In this document: piece by piece, positions 52,420 through 60,189 of the stretch
Layout of the letters: each line of letters starts with the position of its first letter
How positions within the stretch are numbered: the first letter of the stretch is position 1
Source of the DNA: Streptomyces sp. ITFR-21
GTDB lineage: Bacteria; Actinomycetota; Actinomycetes; Streptomycetales; Streptomycetaceae
Assembly (NCBI RefSeq): GCF_031844685.1
Contig: NZ_CP134606.1
Span: forward strand, 124,001-188,000
Length of the DNA stretch: 64,000 bases
Direction: 5' to 3'
Notes under the pieces: generated by a model
Databases searched by the model: none
Told to the model about the DNA's origin: nothing
The model's input: the letters and a program-made list of their open reading frames with translations, nothing else
Position numbers and translations under genes: made by a program

Positions 52420-52929
52420 TCAGTGGCTGGGGGGCAGATAGAGCGTGGTGCCGGCGGCCTGCGCTTTGAGCGCCATATGGATGCGGCGCTCCAGCGTGGG
52501 CAGCACGAAACGACCCAGGTCATTCGGTGCGACGAGGCGTTTGTCCTTCAGCTCCTCGGGCGGCAGGCGGATGTTGTCCCACTCCTGGTGGGTCAGCGGC
52601 TCGACCTGCCAGATGTAGTTCTCGCCCGCCGGTTTGCCGCGCGCCGGGTCGGCACGGACCGATTCGATCACCAGCAAGCGCAACGGCTCTCGGCGTAGCC
52701 CGGTCTCCTCCAGCAGTTCACGGCTCAGCGCGTGCTCGGGGTCCTCGTCCCGTTCCAGGGCTCCGCCCGGCAGGTACCAGCCCCGGGTGTTGTAGGTGGG
52801 CAAGAACAGGGCGATTTCGCCGCCAAGTTGCCACAGGGCGAGCGAGCCGGCTGCTCGGGGGTGCCATCGGGGCGCGTCTGCCTGCTGGCGCCGGTGACGG
52901 CGCACGAACGAGGTCACCGATCGGCTCAT
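52420..52929 (-). CDS. Nudix hydrolase
   Basis: Encodes 169 residues from ATG 52929, overlapping the upstream stop as ATGA. It has the complete Nudix box (GGALERDEDPEHALSRELLE-ETG) and LPTYNTRGWYLPGG before it, as in typical single-domain Nudix enzymes that hydrolyse nucleoside diphosphates linked to another group. N-terminal RRHRRQQAD is basic. The track of coding bias does not support the longer open frame to 53604. It is the second Nudix enzyme of the operon. Confidence 0.88.
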   Translation of the reverse strand: MSRSVTSFVRRHRRQQADAPRWHPRAAGSLALWQLGGEIALFLPTYNTRGWYLPGGALERDEDPEHALSRELLEETGLRREPLRLLVIESVRADPARGKPAGENYIWQVEPLTHQEWDNIRLPPEELKDKRLVAPNDLGRFVLPTLERRIHMALKAQAAGTTLYLPPSH

Positions 52930-54269
52930 GAGGCCGCGCCTTGTGGATCGCGTGAAGTCAGCAACCCGGGGACCAGAGCGTCGTTCCTCTCCGGCGCTTG
53001 CGCTGTCCGGTCGAGGGTCAGCATGCGCGAAGCGATTCGTTGGGCTTCGTCTGCGTCGCGATGGCGCCCGGACAGCGCGGGCCCGCCGGCCACAGCCAGG
53101 TGCACGGTGGCCAGTCCGAGACGACGCTGCCAGGGACCCTGGCTCGTTTCGACGTTCTGCGTCTTGGAAGTGGGGCAGAGCGTTCTGACGTTGCGCAGGA
53201 AGAGGCCGTGCCACACGCTCACGAACTCGGAGCTGACGTTGCAGGACAGCACGTGGCTCCAAGGGGTGGCCCATCGGGCGCGGCGAGGGGCCGGCGTCTG
53301 AGTGTTCAGCAGCTGCACGGCGTCGGGCCCGTACAGATCGGCGGTCAGACGTTCGGCCTCGTCGAGGGTCGCCACGGGCACGAGGAGGAGGGGGTGGTGG
53401 TAGCCCGCGGTCGAGAGCAGGATCTGCACCCACCCGCGACGCCGCCACAGGAGAGGCTGGACCAGGGTGATGGCCTGAGTCCGCTGGTGGCGGTAGGTCT
53501 GGTGTCGCCGGTCGAGCAGGCCGTATTCGGCGCGGTAGCCGCCGGGGGCCGCGGTGAGGGTCCAGCCGTGGTAACGGGGCCAGCGCCCGTACGTCATCTT
53601 CCACACCGCGCCGGCCGATCCTGCCAAGGAGAGCAGGGCGAGCGGCTCGTGGAAGATCAGATAGGGAACCAGTCCACCGATCACCACGATCCCAACGCGG
53701 ATCATGGTGTGGGCCTCCAGCAGGATCGACAGGGCGAGCCGGCGTGCGGGGACGACGAGCAGCGGCGGCTCGACCAGTTCGGGTTCAGCGACCGGTTCGT
53801 CCGAGGTGGACGCGTCGCCGGACATGCGCCGCAGCAGGGCGCTTCGGAGCGCTGAGGCGTCGGCCTCACTCAGATAGCTCAGCATCGCGCTCTGCCCCGA
53901 GACGGACAGGCGGAGGCTGCACACGCCGATCCACCGACCGAGGAGGGGACGGTGGATGTCGGCTGCCTGGAGGTGGTCGAGGACGAATCGGTGCCGCCGG
54001 TGGAAGAGGATGCCGGCGCGTACGTGCAGGGCGTCGTCGGTCAGCTGGTAGGAGGTCTTTCTCCAGGACAGGTAGCCGTAGCCGGCTCCGAACAGGGAGA
54101 CGGCCGCGGCGGCGAGGGCGAGGACCCAGCGGGGCCAGGTCTCGGCGGACTTGATCCACGATTCGGCGTCCCGGAAGAAGAACAGGACGGCACCGGTGAC
54201 CGTGGCCCATGCTCGGCGCCACGGTGTGATGGGGTGAAGTCGCCCTTCGAGGACGGCGGGCTCGGTCAC
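52926..54269 (-). CDS. Bacterial-PH (bPH2) membrane protein, long form
   Basis: Encodes 447 residues from GTG 54269, overlapping the next upstream stop as GTGA. Membrane helices: WPRWVLALAAAAVSLFGAGYG near residue 50, and IRVGIVVIGGLVPYLIF with a following hydrophobic stretch near 190-230. Between them are PH-like beta segments (ALHVRAGILFHRRHRFVLDH, IGVCSLRLSVSG), and a second set follows (YRAEYGLLDRRHQTYRHQRT, WVQILLSTAG). The order of two bPH units with helix pairs is that of the YdbT type. Such proteins are poorly understood; stress tolerance roles are described in some. Confidence 0.8.
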   Translation of the reverse strand: MTEPAVLEGRLHPITPWRRAWATVTGAVLFFFRDAESWIKSAETWPRWVLALAAAAVSLFGAGYGYLSWRKTSYQLTDDALHVRAGILFHRRHRFVLDHLQAADIHRPLLGRWIGVCSLRLSVSGQSAMLSYLSEADASALRSALLRRMSGDASTSDEPVAEPELVEPPLLVVPARRLALSILLEAHTMIRVGIVVIGGLVPYLIFHEPLALLSLAGSAGAVWKMTYGRWPRYHGWTLTAAPGGYRAEYGLLDRRHQTYRHQRTQAITLVQPLLWRRRGWVQILLSTAGYHHPLLLVPVATLDEAERLTADLYGPDAVQLLNTQTPAPRRARWATPWSHVLSCNVSSEFVSVWHGLFLRNVRTLCPTSKTQNVETSQGPWQRRLGLATVHLAVAGGPALSGRHRDADEAQRIASRMLTLDRTAQAPERNDALVPGLLTSRDPQGAAS

Positions 54270-54877
54270 AGGGCCACCTGCTGTTCATGGGCGGCGCGCA
54301 GCAGTTGGTCGCGGATCTCGTCCGCCGCGGTGACGTCCATGTTGTGCAGCCAGAAGCTGTGGAAGGAGCCGGTGGCCACGATGACCGACACCAACTGGTA
54401 GCGGCGCTGAAGCGGACCGGACTCGACCTCAACGGACTGGATGCGCCCGTACGGAAGCATGGCCAGCGTGCGGCGCCACAGCCCCGTTTGAATCCACAAC
54501 TCTTGGTCCGCGAGGTGGTAGCCGGTCCGCGCCCAGCGAGCAGGCAGGCGCGTGAACCGCAGCAGGCCTATGGCTGCCGCCGCGCCCGCCGCGCACCACC
54601 CCGGCCAAGAGGGGACCGCCGCCCACAGGCGGGGAACGAGCAGAGCCCCGAGGCCGCCGACGACCAGGACCGCGGCAGCGGTGAACAACACCGTGGCCGC
54701 GCGCCACACGGTCAGGGCCCGGCGCGGAAGGCGGGTGAAGGCCTTCCCGTGAGTGTGAAAGATCGTCTCGGAGGCGGACTCCCGCGTGGGAGGTGCAGCG
54801 TGGGCCGGAAGGACGGCTTCCACCTTGTCGTCCGGGGCTTGGGGGCGCTGAGTGGGTACAGGCGGGTTCGTGGTCAT
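54266..54877 (-). CDS. Bacterial-PH (bPH2) membrane protein, short form
   Basis: Encodes 203 residues from ATG 54877, overlapping the upstream stop as ATGA. The first ~50 residues are disordered; two membrane helices follow (VWRAATVLFTAAAVLVVGGL and WPGWCAAGAAAAIGLLRF), then the PH-like domain (ELWIQTGLWRRTLAMLPYGR, IQSVEVESGPLQRRYQLVSV). It is the YdbS-type partner of the next gene, and the two probably form one membrane complex. No signal peptidase site. Confidence 0.82.
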   Translation of the reverse strand: MTTNPPVPTQRPQAPDDKVEAVLPAHAAPPTRESASETIFHTHGKAFTRLPRRALTVWRAATVLFTAAAVLVVGGLGALLVPRLWAAVPSWPGWCAAGAAAAIGLLRFTRLPARWARTGYHLADQELWIQTGLWRRTLAMLPYGRIQSVEVESGPLQRRYQLVSVIVATGSFHSFWLHNMDVTAADEIRDQLLRAAHEQQVAL

Positions 54878-55548
54878 CGCTGGTCCTGTGAAGTGCGGTG
54901 GATGACGAGAGGCGAAGGGGCAGTGCCGATCAGCGGCCAGGTGCCGCGGGCCGCCGACACCAGCACGGTGACCAGCACGCCCATCAAGATCACGGCGAGG
55001 CAGCCTCCGACGTCGCGAAGCGTCGACAGCAGCGGATCCTGCTGCCAGTTCCGCACACCTGCCTGGTCCGGCTCGCTCATCGCGGGCTCTGGAGGCTGGT
55101 CGAACATCGAGACGTGGTGGAGGAAGGAGTCGATGGCGGACGGCGCGTACCCGAAGTACCTGCCACGTTCCGCGTCGTCCCAGGGCTGCCGGGGACCCCA
55201 GTCGACGGTGTGGCAGGTGTCGCGGTGGACCGACAGGCCGAGCCGGATTCGCCGGAATCCTGGGTGGCCCCGGAGGGCCGCCCAGACGCGTACGGCATCG
55301 GCCACGCTGCCCACCGACAGGTAGCCGCCGCTGCGGTGCCCGCCGGCGGGCACCGCGAGGAGTACGGCGCCGCTCACTTTCACACCGACCGCGCGGTCGA
55401 GGAGGTCGGGGTCGGCGAGGCGTTCCCGGAACCAGGCGTAGTCCTCGGCGCACGTTTCGGGCGAGGGACGGCAGAGTGGTGCGGCGATGTGCGCGAGTGG
55501 GGTGCGGAGCATGTGGAGCGCGGGCCCTTTGTGGTTGCCACCGGTCAT
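54874..55548 (-). CDS. DUF6302 protein with C-terminal membrane helix
   Basis: Encodes 224 residues from ATG 55548. The N-terminal part matches the DUF6302 pattern of Streptomyces: DYAWFRERLADPDLLDRAVG, the VLLAVPAGGHRSGGYLSVGS core, and CHTVDWGP, then ERGRYFGYAPSAIDSFL. Unlike simple DUF6302 proteins it has a C-terminal membrane helix (VGGCLAVILMGVLVTVLVSA). So it is anchored with its main domain inside the cell, next to two other membrane proteins. DUF6302 has no known function. Confidence 0.75.
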   Translation of the reverse strand: MTGGNHKGPALHMLRTPLAHIAAPLCRPSPETCAEDYAWFRERLADPDLLDRAVGVKVSGAVLLAVPAGGHRSGGYLSVGSVADAVRVWAALRGHPGFRRIRLGLSVHRDTCHTVDWGPRQPWDDAERGRYFGYAPSAIDSFLHHVSMFDQPPEPAMSEPDQAGVRNWQQDPLLSTLRDVGGCLAVILMGVLVTVLVSAARGTWPLIGTAPSPLVIHRTSQDQR

Positions 55549-56441
55549 GCCGCCCGGGTGAGCGGGTGGTTGAGGATGTCGGTGAGCGTGTCCCGGTCCA
55601 GGCGCACCATGACCGTGTGGTGGTCGGAGAGTCCCTTCATGTCGATGACCTCGACCGCGCGGACAGCGGGCAGGAGTTCCTTGCTGGCGTAGATCCTGTC
55701 GATGCGCGAGTCCGGCCCGTGTGTGTCGTAGGCGTCGACCGTCGGCGCGACCGCGGCGGTGTTGCCTGCGGTGGTGGCGAGGTGACGGGCGACGTCCTGG
55801 AGCCCGGCGGTGCGCAGGGTGTCGTCCGGTCGGTCGTCCATCCTGCGCACGCCGTCCAGCCCGATGTAGGAGCGGTGCGCCCGGTGGGGTTCGTCGGGGA
55901 TCTCCTCCAGGACGGGCAGGGCGGGGTCTCCCGGGGTGCCGGGGACCGGGTAGCTGTTGGTGTCGCCGCCGAGCAGCGCCGGGTAGTGGATGCGTCGCCC
56001 GTCGGCCGTGACCCACTGGTCGTTCCACTGGGTCAGCCGTTCGGCTTCCGACAGGCGTGTTGTGGGTGAGCCGTAGTTGAGGTGGTACGAGCCGACGATC
56101 AGCGGGGCCGCGCCGGGGACCGTGCCGGCGAGCTGCAGGCTGCGCACGGTCGGCGGGAGCACCCACATGGGGCCGGTCTTCGGGAACTCTCCGATCGGGG
56201 TGAAGAGGTCCGGGTCGTGGTAGAGGGCGGTGCAGCACTCCGGGCCGATCAGGCCGGCCATGCCGAGCACGGCTTCGGCCGCGTCCGCGAGCTCGTTGCC
56301 GTTGTCCTGTGCGTTCCACACCTCCTGCCGCAGGAGCAGATGCAGGTCGAGCGAGGCCAGCCGGTCGTGCATCCGCTGCCACAGTGCGCGGTTTCCGCCG
56401 CCGTTGTTCTCGAAGTTGCAGATCGCTGCGTTGATTTCCAT
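55545..56441 (-). CDS. EEP-family phosphodiesterase/nuclease, paralogue 1
   Basis: Encodes 298 residues from ATG 56441. Endonuclease/exonuclease/phosphatase fold: Asn in AICNFENNGGG, Glu in LLLRQEVW, Asp-Asn in LLGGDTNSYP, and Asp-His in LSDHHTVM, all the metal and catalytic positions. It is the most diverged of the three tandem paralogues. The family cuts phosphodiesters of DNA, RNA, lipids or nucleotide cofactors. No signal peptide, so it is cytosolic. Its stop is coupled to the DUF6302 start (ATGA). Confidence 0.85.
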   Translation of the reverse strand: MEINAAICNFENNGGGNRALWQRMHDRLASLDLHLLLRQEVWNAQDNGNELADAAEAVLGMAGLIGPECCTALYHDPDLFTPIGEFPKTGPMWVLPPTVRSLQLAGTVPGAAPLIVGSYHLNYGSPTTRLSEAERLTQWNDQWVTADGRRIHYPALLGGDTNSYPVPGTPGDPALPVLEEIPDEPHRAHRSYIGLDGVRRMDDRPDDTLRTAGLQDVARHLATTAGNTAAVAPTVDAYDTHGPDSRIDRIYASKELLPAVRAVEVIDMKGLSDHHTVMVRLDRDTLTDILNHPLTRAA

Positions 56442-56467
56442 GGTGCGTTCCCCCAGAGGTAGATGTG

Positions 56468-57370
56468 TCAGCGGGCGGGTGTGAGGACCTGTCGGAGGAC
56501 GTCGAGGTCGAAGCGCGCGACCAGCAGGGCGTGGTCGGACACTTCGCGCACCTCGTCGGTGGCCAGGACGTCGAAGGCGAGGAGGGCCGGCGCGAGGTTG
56601 GGGGTGCAGTACATGCGGTCGATGCGCTGGGCGGGCCCTTGATCGGTGCGCTTCAGGCTCGCCGTCGCCGCGAGCGCGCCAGGCTGGCCGAGGACGGTGC
56701 CGGCGTGCAGGCCAAGGTCGGTGAAGACGGGGTCGCCGCCGGAGAGGATCTCGTCCGGCCGGGTGTCCGAGACGCGCCGGCCGTCGCGCTCGATGGTGCG
56801 GTGCTGGAAGTGGACGCGGTCCCCGACCTGGTCCCAGTCCGGGAGCGTCACGGACTCCAACGTTGTTTGGTGTGGGTAGCTGTTGGCGTCCATCCCAACC
56901 AAGGCGCTGCGGCCGCTGTCGGCGAGGGTGGTGATCCGCCTCGCTTCGGTCGCGCGCAGGTCCGGGTCATAGTGGCACAGGTGCGCCGAGGCAAGGTCGA
57001 GCGACTTGGGGCAGCCCTTGAGGCGGACGCGGGGGTTGCAGATCGGCTTCCACGGCAGGTCGTGCTCGAAGTAGCCGTCGACGAAGAACGTGTCGGGGTC
57101 GACCATCACGCCGACCGGGTTCTTGCTGCGCCCCTCCCGCGGCGCGGGCATGAACGAGACGAGGCCGCCGAGCCGGTTGGCCTCGGCGTACAGGTCGGCC
57201 TTCCCGCGGTCCCACGCGCCGGTCAGCTCCTGACGCAGCACGATGTGCGGCTCGATAGACGCGAGGATGTCGCGGGCCAAGTCGCGGTGGTCGTCGCCTC
57301 CACTCCGGCCGCGGCCGTTGTGCTCGACGTTCCAGCAGGCGATGCGCACTTCATTGGTCACAGACGGCAT
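56468..57370 (-). CDS. EEP-family phosphodiesterase/nuclease, paralogue 2
   Basis: Encodes 300 residues from ATG 57370 (GTG 57358 has better ribosome-site spacing). Asn in RIACWNVEHNG, Glu in IVLRQELTG, Asp-Asn in ALVGMDANSYPH, Asp-His in VSDHALLVARF. Closely related to paralogue 3: both share HYDPD-like repeats, RIDRMYCTP, and the end VLTPAR. The pattern points to duplication within the operon. The gap to the next gene is 26 bp. Confidence 0.87.
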   Translation of the reverse strand: MPSVTNEVRIACWNVEHNGRGRSGGDDHRDLARDILASIEPHIVLRQELTGAWDRGKADLYAEANRLGGLVSFMPAPREGRSKNPVGVMVDPDTFFVDGYFEHDLPWKPICNPRVRLKGCPKSLDLASAHLCHYDPDLRATEARRITTLADSGRSALVGMDANSYPHQTTLESVTLPDWDQVGDRVHFQHRTIERDGRRVSDTRPDEILSGGDPVFTDLGLHAGTVLGQPGALAATASLKRTDQGPAQRIDRMYCTPNLAPALLAFDVLATDEVREVSDHALLVARFDLDVLRQVLTPAR

Positions 57371-57415
57371 TCCCTGTTCGTGGTCTCGATGCTGGGGCGG
57401 ACGCGGCGGCGGGGC

Positions 57416-58357
57416 TCACCGGGCGGGGGTGAGGACGCGGCGGAAGGCCTCGCGGTCGAAGGTGGCCAGGACCAGGGCGTGGTCGGAGACCTCGGCGACC
57501 GTGTCGTCGGCGAAGACCTCCAGGGACCGCAGGGCCAGCGCGAGGTCAGGCGTGCAGTACATGCGGTCGATGCGGCTGCGGTGGCCCTGGTCCTTGCGCC
57601 ACAGGCTCGCGGTCGCGTCCAGTCCACCGGGCTGGCCGAGCTCGGTGGCGGCGTGGTGGCCGAGTTCGACGAACACCCGTCCGCCGCCCGGTTTGGTGCT
57701 GGCGAGGACTTCGTCGGGGATCGTGTCGGAGACCCGGCCAGCGGCGGTGCGGACCGTGCGGTGCTCGAAGTGCGCCGGGTCCTTGACCGTGGACCAGTCG
57801 GGCAGCGGCACGCGCTCGTCGGAGGGGCGGTGCGGGTAGGAGTTGCAGTCCCCGCCGAGGATCGCCGTGCGCTTCTGGCCGCCGAGGGTGACCAGGCGCT
57901 TGGCCTCGGTCTCGCGGGTGGCGGGGTCATAAGAGCACAGGTGGAACGAAGCCAGGGACAGCGGCCTCGTGGCTTCGGTGTCGCCACGCAGCGTGACCAC
58001 AGGGTTGCAGATCGGGTGCCAGTCGTTCGTGACGTGCGTGTACTCCGCGTGTAAGGCGAACAACTGGGGGTCGAACAGCACACCGGTGGGGTTGGGGCTC
58101 TCGGGGGTGCCCGGAGCCATCACCGCGGCCAGGCCGAGCGCCTTGCCCTCCTGGTGCAGGGGCCGCTTCCCGTCGAGGTGGGCGAGCGTCAGCTCCTGGC
58201 GCAGCACGATGTGGGGCCGATGAGCACGCAGGACGTCATGTGCCAGGTGCCGGCGACGGTCGTCGCCGACCCCCGCGGTGTGGCCGGGCAGACCGTTGTG
58301 CTCGACGTTCCAGGAGGCGATGCGGATCACGTCGGCGTCGGTGGTGGACAGGTTCAA
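57416..58357 (-). CDS. EEP-family phosphodiesterase/nuclease, paralogue 3
   Basis: Encodes 313 residues from TTG 58357 (AGGAG 8 bases upstream, and no ATG or GTG fits better). Asn in RIASWNVEHNGLPG, Glu in IVLRQELT, Asp-Asn in AILGGDCNSYPH, Asp-His in VSDHALVLATF. It is a close paralogue of the gene at 56468 (shared RIDRMYCTPDL and RRVLTPAR end). Three EEP genes in a row in one operon is unusual; it may reflect different substrates. Confidence 0.87.
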   Translation of the reverse strand: MNLSTTDADVIRIASWNVEHNGLPGHTAGVGDDRRRHLAHDVLRAHRPHIVLRQELTLAHLDGKRPLHQEGKALGLAAVMAPGTPESPNPTGVLFDPQLFALHAEYTHVTNDWHPICNPVVTLRGDTEATRPLSLASFHLCSYDPATRETEAKRLVTLGGQKRTAILGGDCNSYPHRPSDERVPLPDWSTVKDPAHFEHRTVRTAAGRVSDTIPDEVLASTKPGGGRVFVELGHHAATELGQPGGLDATASLWRKDQGHRSRIDRMYCTPDLALALRSLEVFADDTVAEVSDHALVLATFDREAFRRVLTPAR

Positions 58358-58497
58358 AGCGTCATCTCCTGGTGCGGGATAATGGACGGCGGTCGCCGTC
58401 GGAGGTCAGTGGGATGGAGGCGGCTGCGGGATGCGCCTGGGTCGTCACAGTGGGGTGCTTGTTCGGACGGCGGCGCCGGGGAGGGACCGGTTGCGGC

Positions 58498-59106
58498 TCA
58501 TGACCTGGTCCCGGCCAGGACGAGGTCGTCTTCGTCGTCTTGGGCCGGTAACGAGCTGCTCTTTCCGGATAGGCGTTCGCGCAGCAATTGGAGTTGGTCG
58601 GCGTAGGGGAGCAGGCCGACCTGTGCGCGCCGGGCGTCGAGCTGTTCGCGGGTCTGGACCGGGTGCAGCTTCAGCTCGCCGTCGGGTTGGAAGTGATGCT
58701 GTGTGCCGTAGAGCTGTGGCTTTCCGTCGCGCGCCAGGCACCGGTCGTACAGGCGCGCCCACTGCCCGGGGGTCACGTCGTGTCGCTGGGCGGCTTCACG
58801 GACTGTACGAAGGAAGGAGTCCTGGGCGCGGGGGTCGTGCTCGGCGTGCAACGCGAGCGTCAGCGCCGCCCGCGCGGCTTCGTCCCCTACGAGACTGCGG
58901 CCGGGCCACCCGTGAGCGGAGACGATCCGTTCGAGTAGCTGGGTATTGGCACGGTCTGCGAGCAGCGCGGCGTCGAGCGCCGCCGACGCCTGCGGGGGCG
59001 TGGCCGTCGCGCGGGCTCCTCGCCAGTTCCCGCGTGCGGCGTTCGCGCGTTGGATCAGGTCCTGGGCGATGTCGGGCCGCTGCGGCTGGGAGGACGGCGT
59101 CGTCAT
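58498..59106 (-). CDS. DUF6624 protein
   Basis: Encodes 202 residues from ATG 59106, overlapping the regulator stop as ATGA. Matches the DUF6624 pattern: RIVSAHGWPGRSLVGDEAAR, AHHAEHD-like ALHAEHDPRAQDSFL, LYDRCLARDGKPQLYGTQHH, and QLDARRAQVGLLPYADQLQL. The family is widespread in actinobacteria with no known activity; the conserved His, Asp and Arg residues hint at an enzyme. It is second in the operon, right after the regulator. Confidence 0.82.
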   Translation of the reverse strand: MTTPSSQPQRPDIAQDLIQRANAARGNWRGARATATPPQASAALDAALLADRANTQLLERIVSAHGWPGRSLVGDEAARAALTLALHAEHDPRAQDSFLRTVREAAQRHDVTPGQWARLYDRCLARDGKPQLYGTQHHFQPDGELKLHPVQTREQLDARRAQVGLLPYADQLQLLRERLSGKSSSLPAQDDEDDLVLAGTRS

Positions 59107-59627
59107 CGCGTACCTCCGGAGACGGGCCGGTGCGGGCTCGTCGGAGGCGGCACGGCCGGTGTGCCCGACTCCGGGGTCGTGCGGGCGCCCAGGAGTGTCC
59201 ACGCGTGGGCCAGGCCGATCAGATGGCTGGAGTTGACGGCGCTGGCCTTCTCGACCAGATCGCGGATGCGCGTTGTCACCAGCACCGGTGCGATGCCCGC
59301 GGCCGCGGCGATCTCGTCGTTCTCCGAACGGGTGGCGACAGCGTGCAGCAGTCGCAGCTCGTCCTCGGCGAAGTTTGGCACGCTGGCTGGCGCGTCGGGG
59401 GCGCAGGCCTGCCCGCTGGCCAGTGCGGCGTGCACCTTGGCCGGGCGGGAGGCGACACCGAACTTGTGGCCGATGCTCATCACGTGTCCGCCCAGCGTGC
59501 CGGTCTTCATGCCGAGCTCCGTGGCGGCCTGCTGGTTGCTGTGGCCGGCCGCGATCTTCTCGACGACGCGCTTCTGGGTGGGGGTCAGGGTGGTCAGTTC
59601 AGCTGCTGAGCGCAAGATGGCGGCCAT
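59103..59627 (-). CDS. LuxR-type helix-turn-helix regulator
   Basis: Encodes 174 residues. The N-terminal 70 residues are a LuxR/GerE helix-turn-helix: LTPTQKRVVEKIAAGHSNQQ, AATELGMKTGTLGGHVMSIG-like recognition helix. A second helical repeat follows (LLHAVATRSENDEIAAAAGI), like a duplicated DNA-binding unit. There is no response-regulator receiver domain, so control is by another signal. As the first gene of the operon it probably controls it. Between it and 59780 I see nothing. Confidence 0.82.
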   Translation of the reverse strand: MAAILRSAAELTTLTPTQKRVVEKIAAGHSNQQAATELGMKTGTLGGHVMSIGHKFGVASRPAKVHAALASGQACAPDAPASVPNFAEDELRLLHAVATRSENDEIAAAAGIAPVLVTTRIRDLVEKASAVNSSHLIGLAHAWTLLGARTTPESGTPAVPPPTSPHRPVSGGTR

Positions 59628-59779
59628 GGCTCGTCCTTACTCGAGGGGCAGGCTTGGCGGTGGGGACGGTGGAACGGAGCTGGGCCGGTCCGCTGTTGGC
59701 GGCCGCGGCGCACCGAAGTGGTGCGCCGCGGCCAGGTGCCACGTGGTCTCGGCACCGAGCAGGAGGGGCACCAGAGGTT

Positions 59780-60076
59780 TCAGGCTTGGTTCGGCACCGG
59801 GGAGAGGACGACGTCCAGGCTCTGGAATCCGTTGGCGACGAACGACTCCTGGGGCAGGGGCGGCTGATCGGGGTGGGCGAGCGCCAGGTTGGGGAAGTTG
59901 TCGAACAGCGCGCGAAGGGCGATGTCGGCCTCCATGCGCGCCAGCGGTGCGCCGAGGCAGAAGTGCGGTCCGTGGCCGAAGGCCAGGTGCCCGCGTTTCC
60001 CGAGGCGGCCCCACTGACCGCCGAACGCCGGGGTCCTGCCCCAGCCGCGCACGCAGACGCTGACCGGGGTGATCCT
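59780..60076 (-). pseudogene. Cytochrome P450, C-terminal fragment
   Basis: Only about the last 75 residues of a P450 remain: HLAFGHGPHFCLGAPLARM holds the heme-binding Cys in the F-x2-G-x3-C-x-G pattern. The family is usually about 400 residues; everything N-terminal is replaced by the right 113-bp repeat at 60077. It cannot be functional. Confidence 0.85.
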
Positions 60077-60189
60077 GTACACAAAGAGGGGAACTACTCG
60101 CTCACGGGGCATGAATCCCATCCCCCTGTCCTATTGGCCACGCGGTGGACATCGCCGGTGGGAAAAGGACACGGGATCTGGGATCCCAC
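60077..60189. repeat. 113-bp repeat, right copy
   Basis: Direct repeat of 48563-48675. It joins the P450 fragment on its left to the 3' end of the GH15 gene on its right, and supplies that gene's last codons and stop. Confidence 0.8.
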
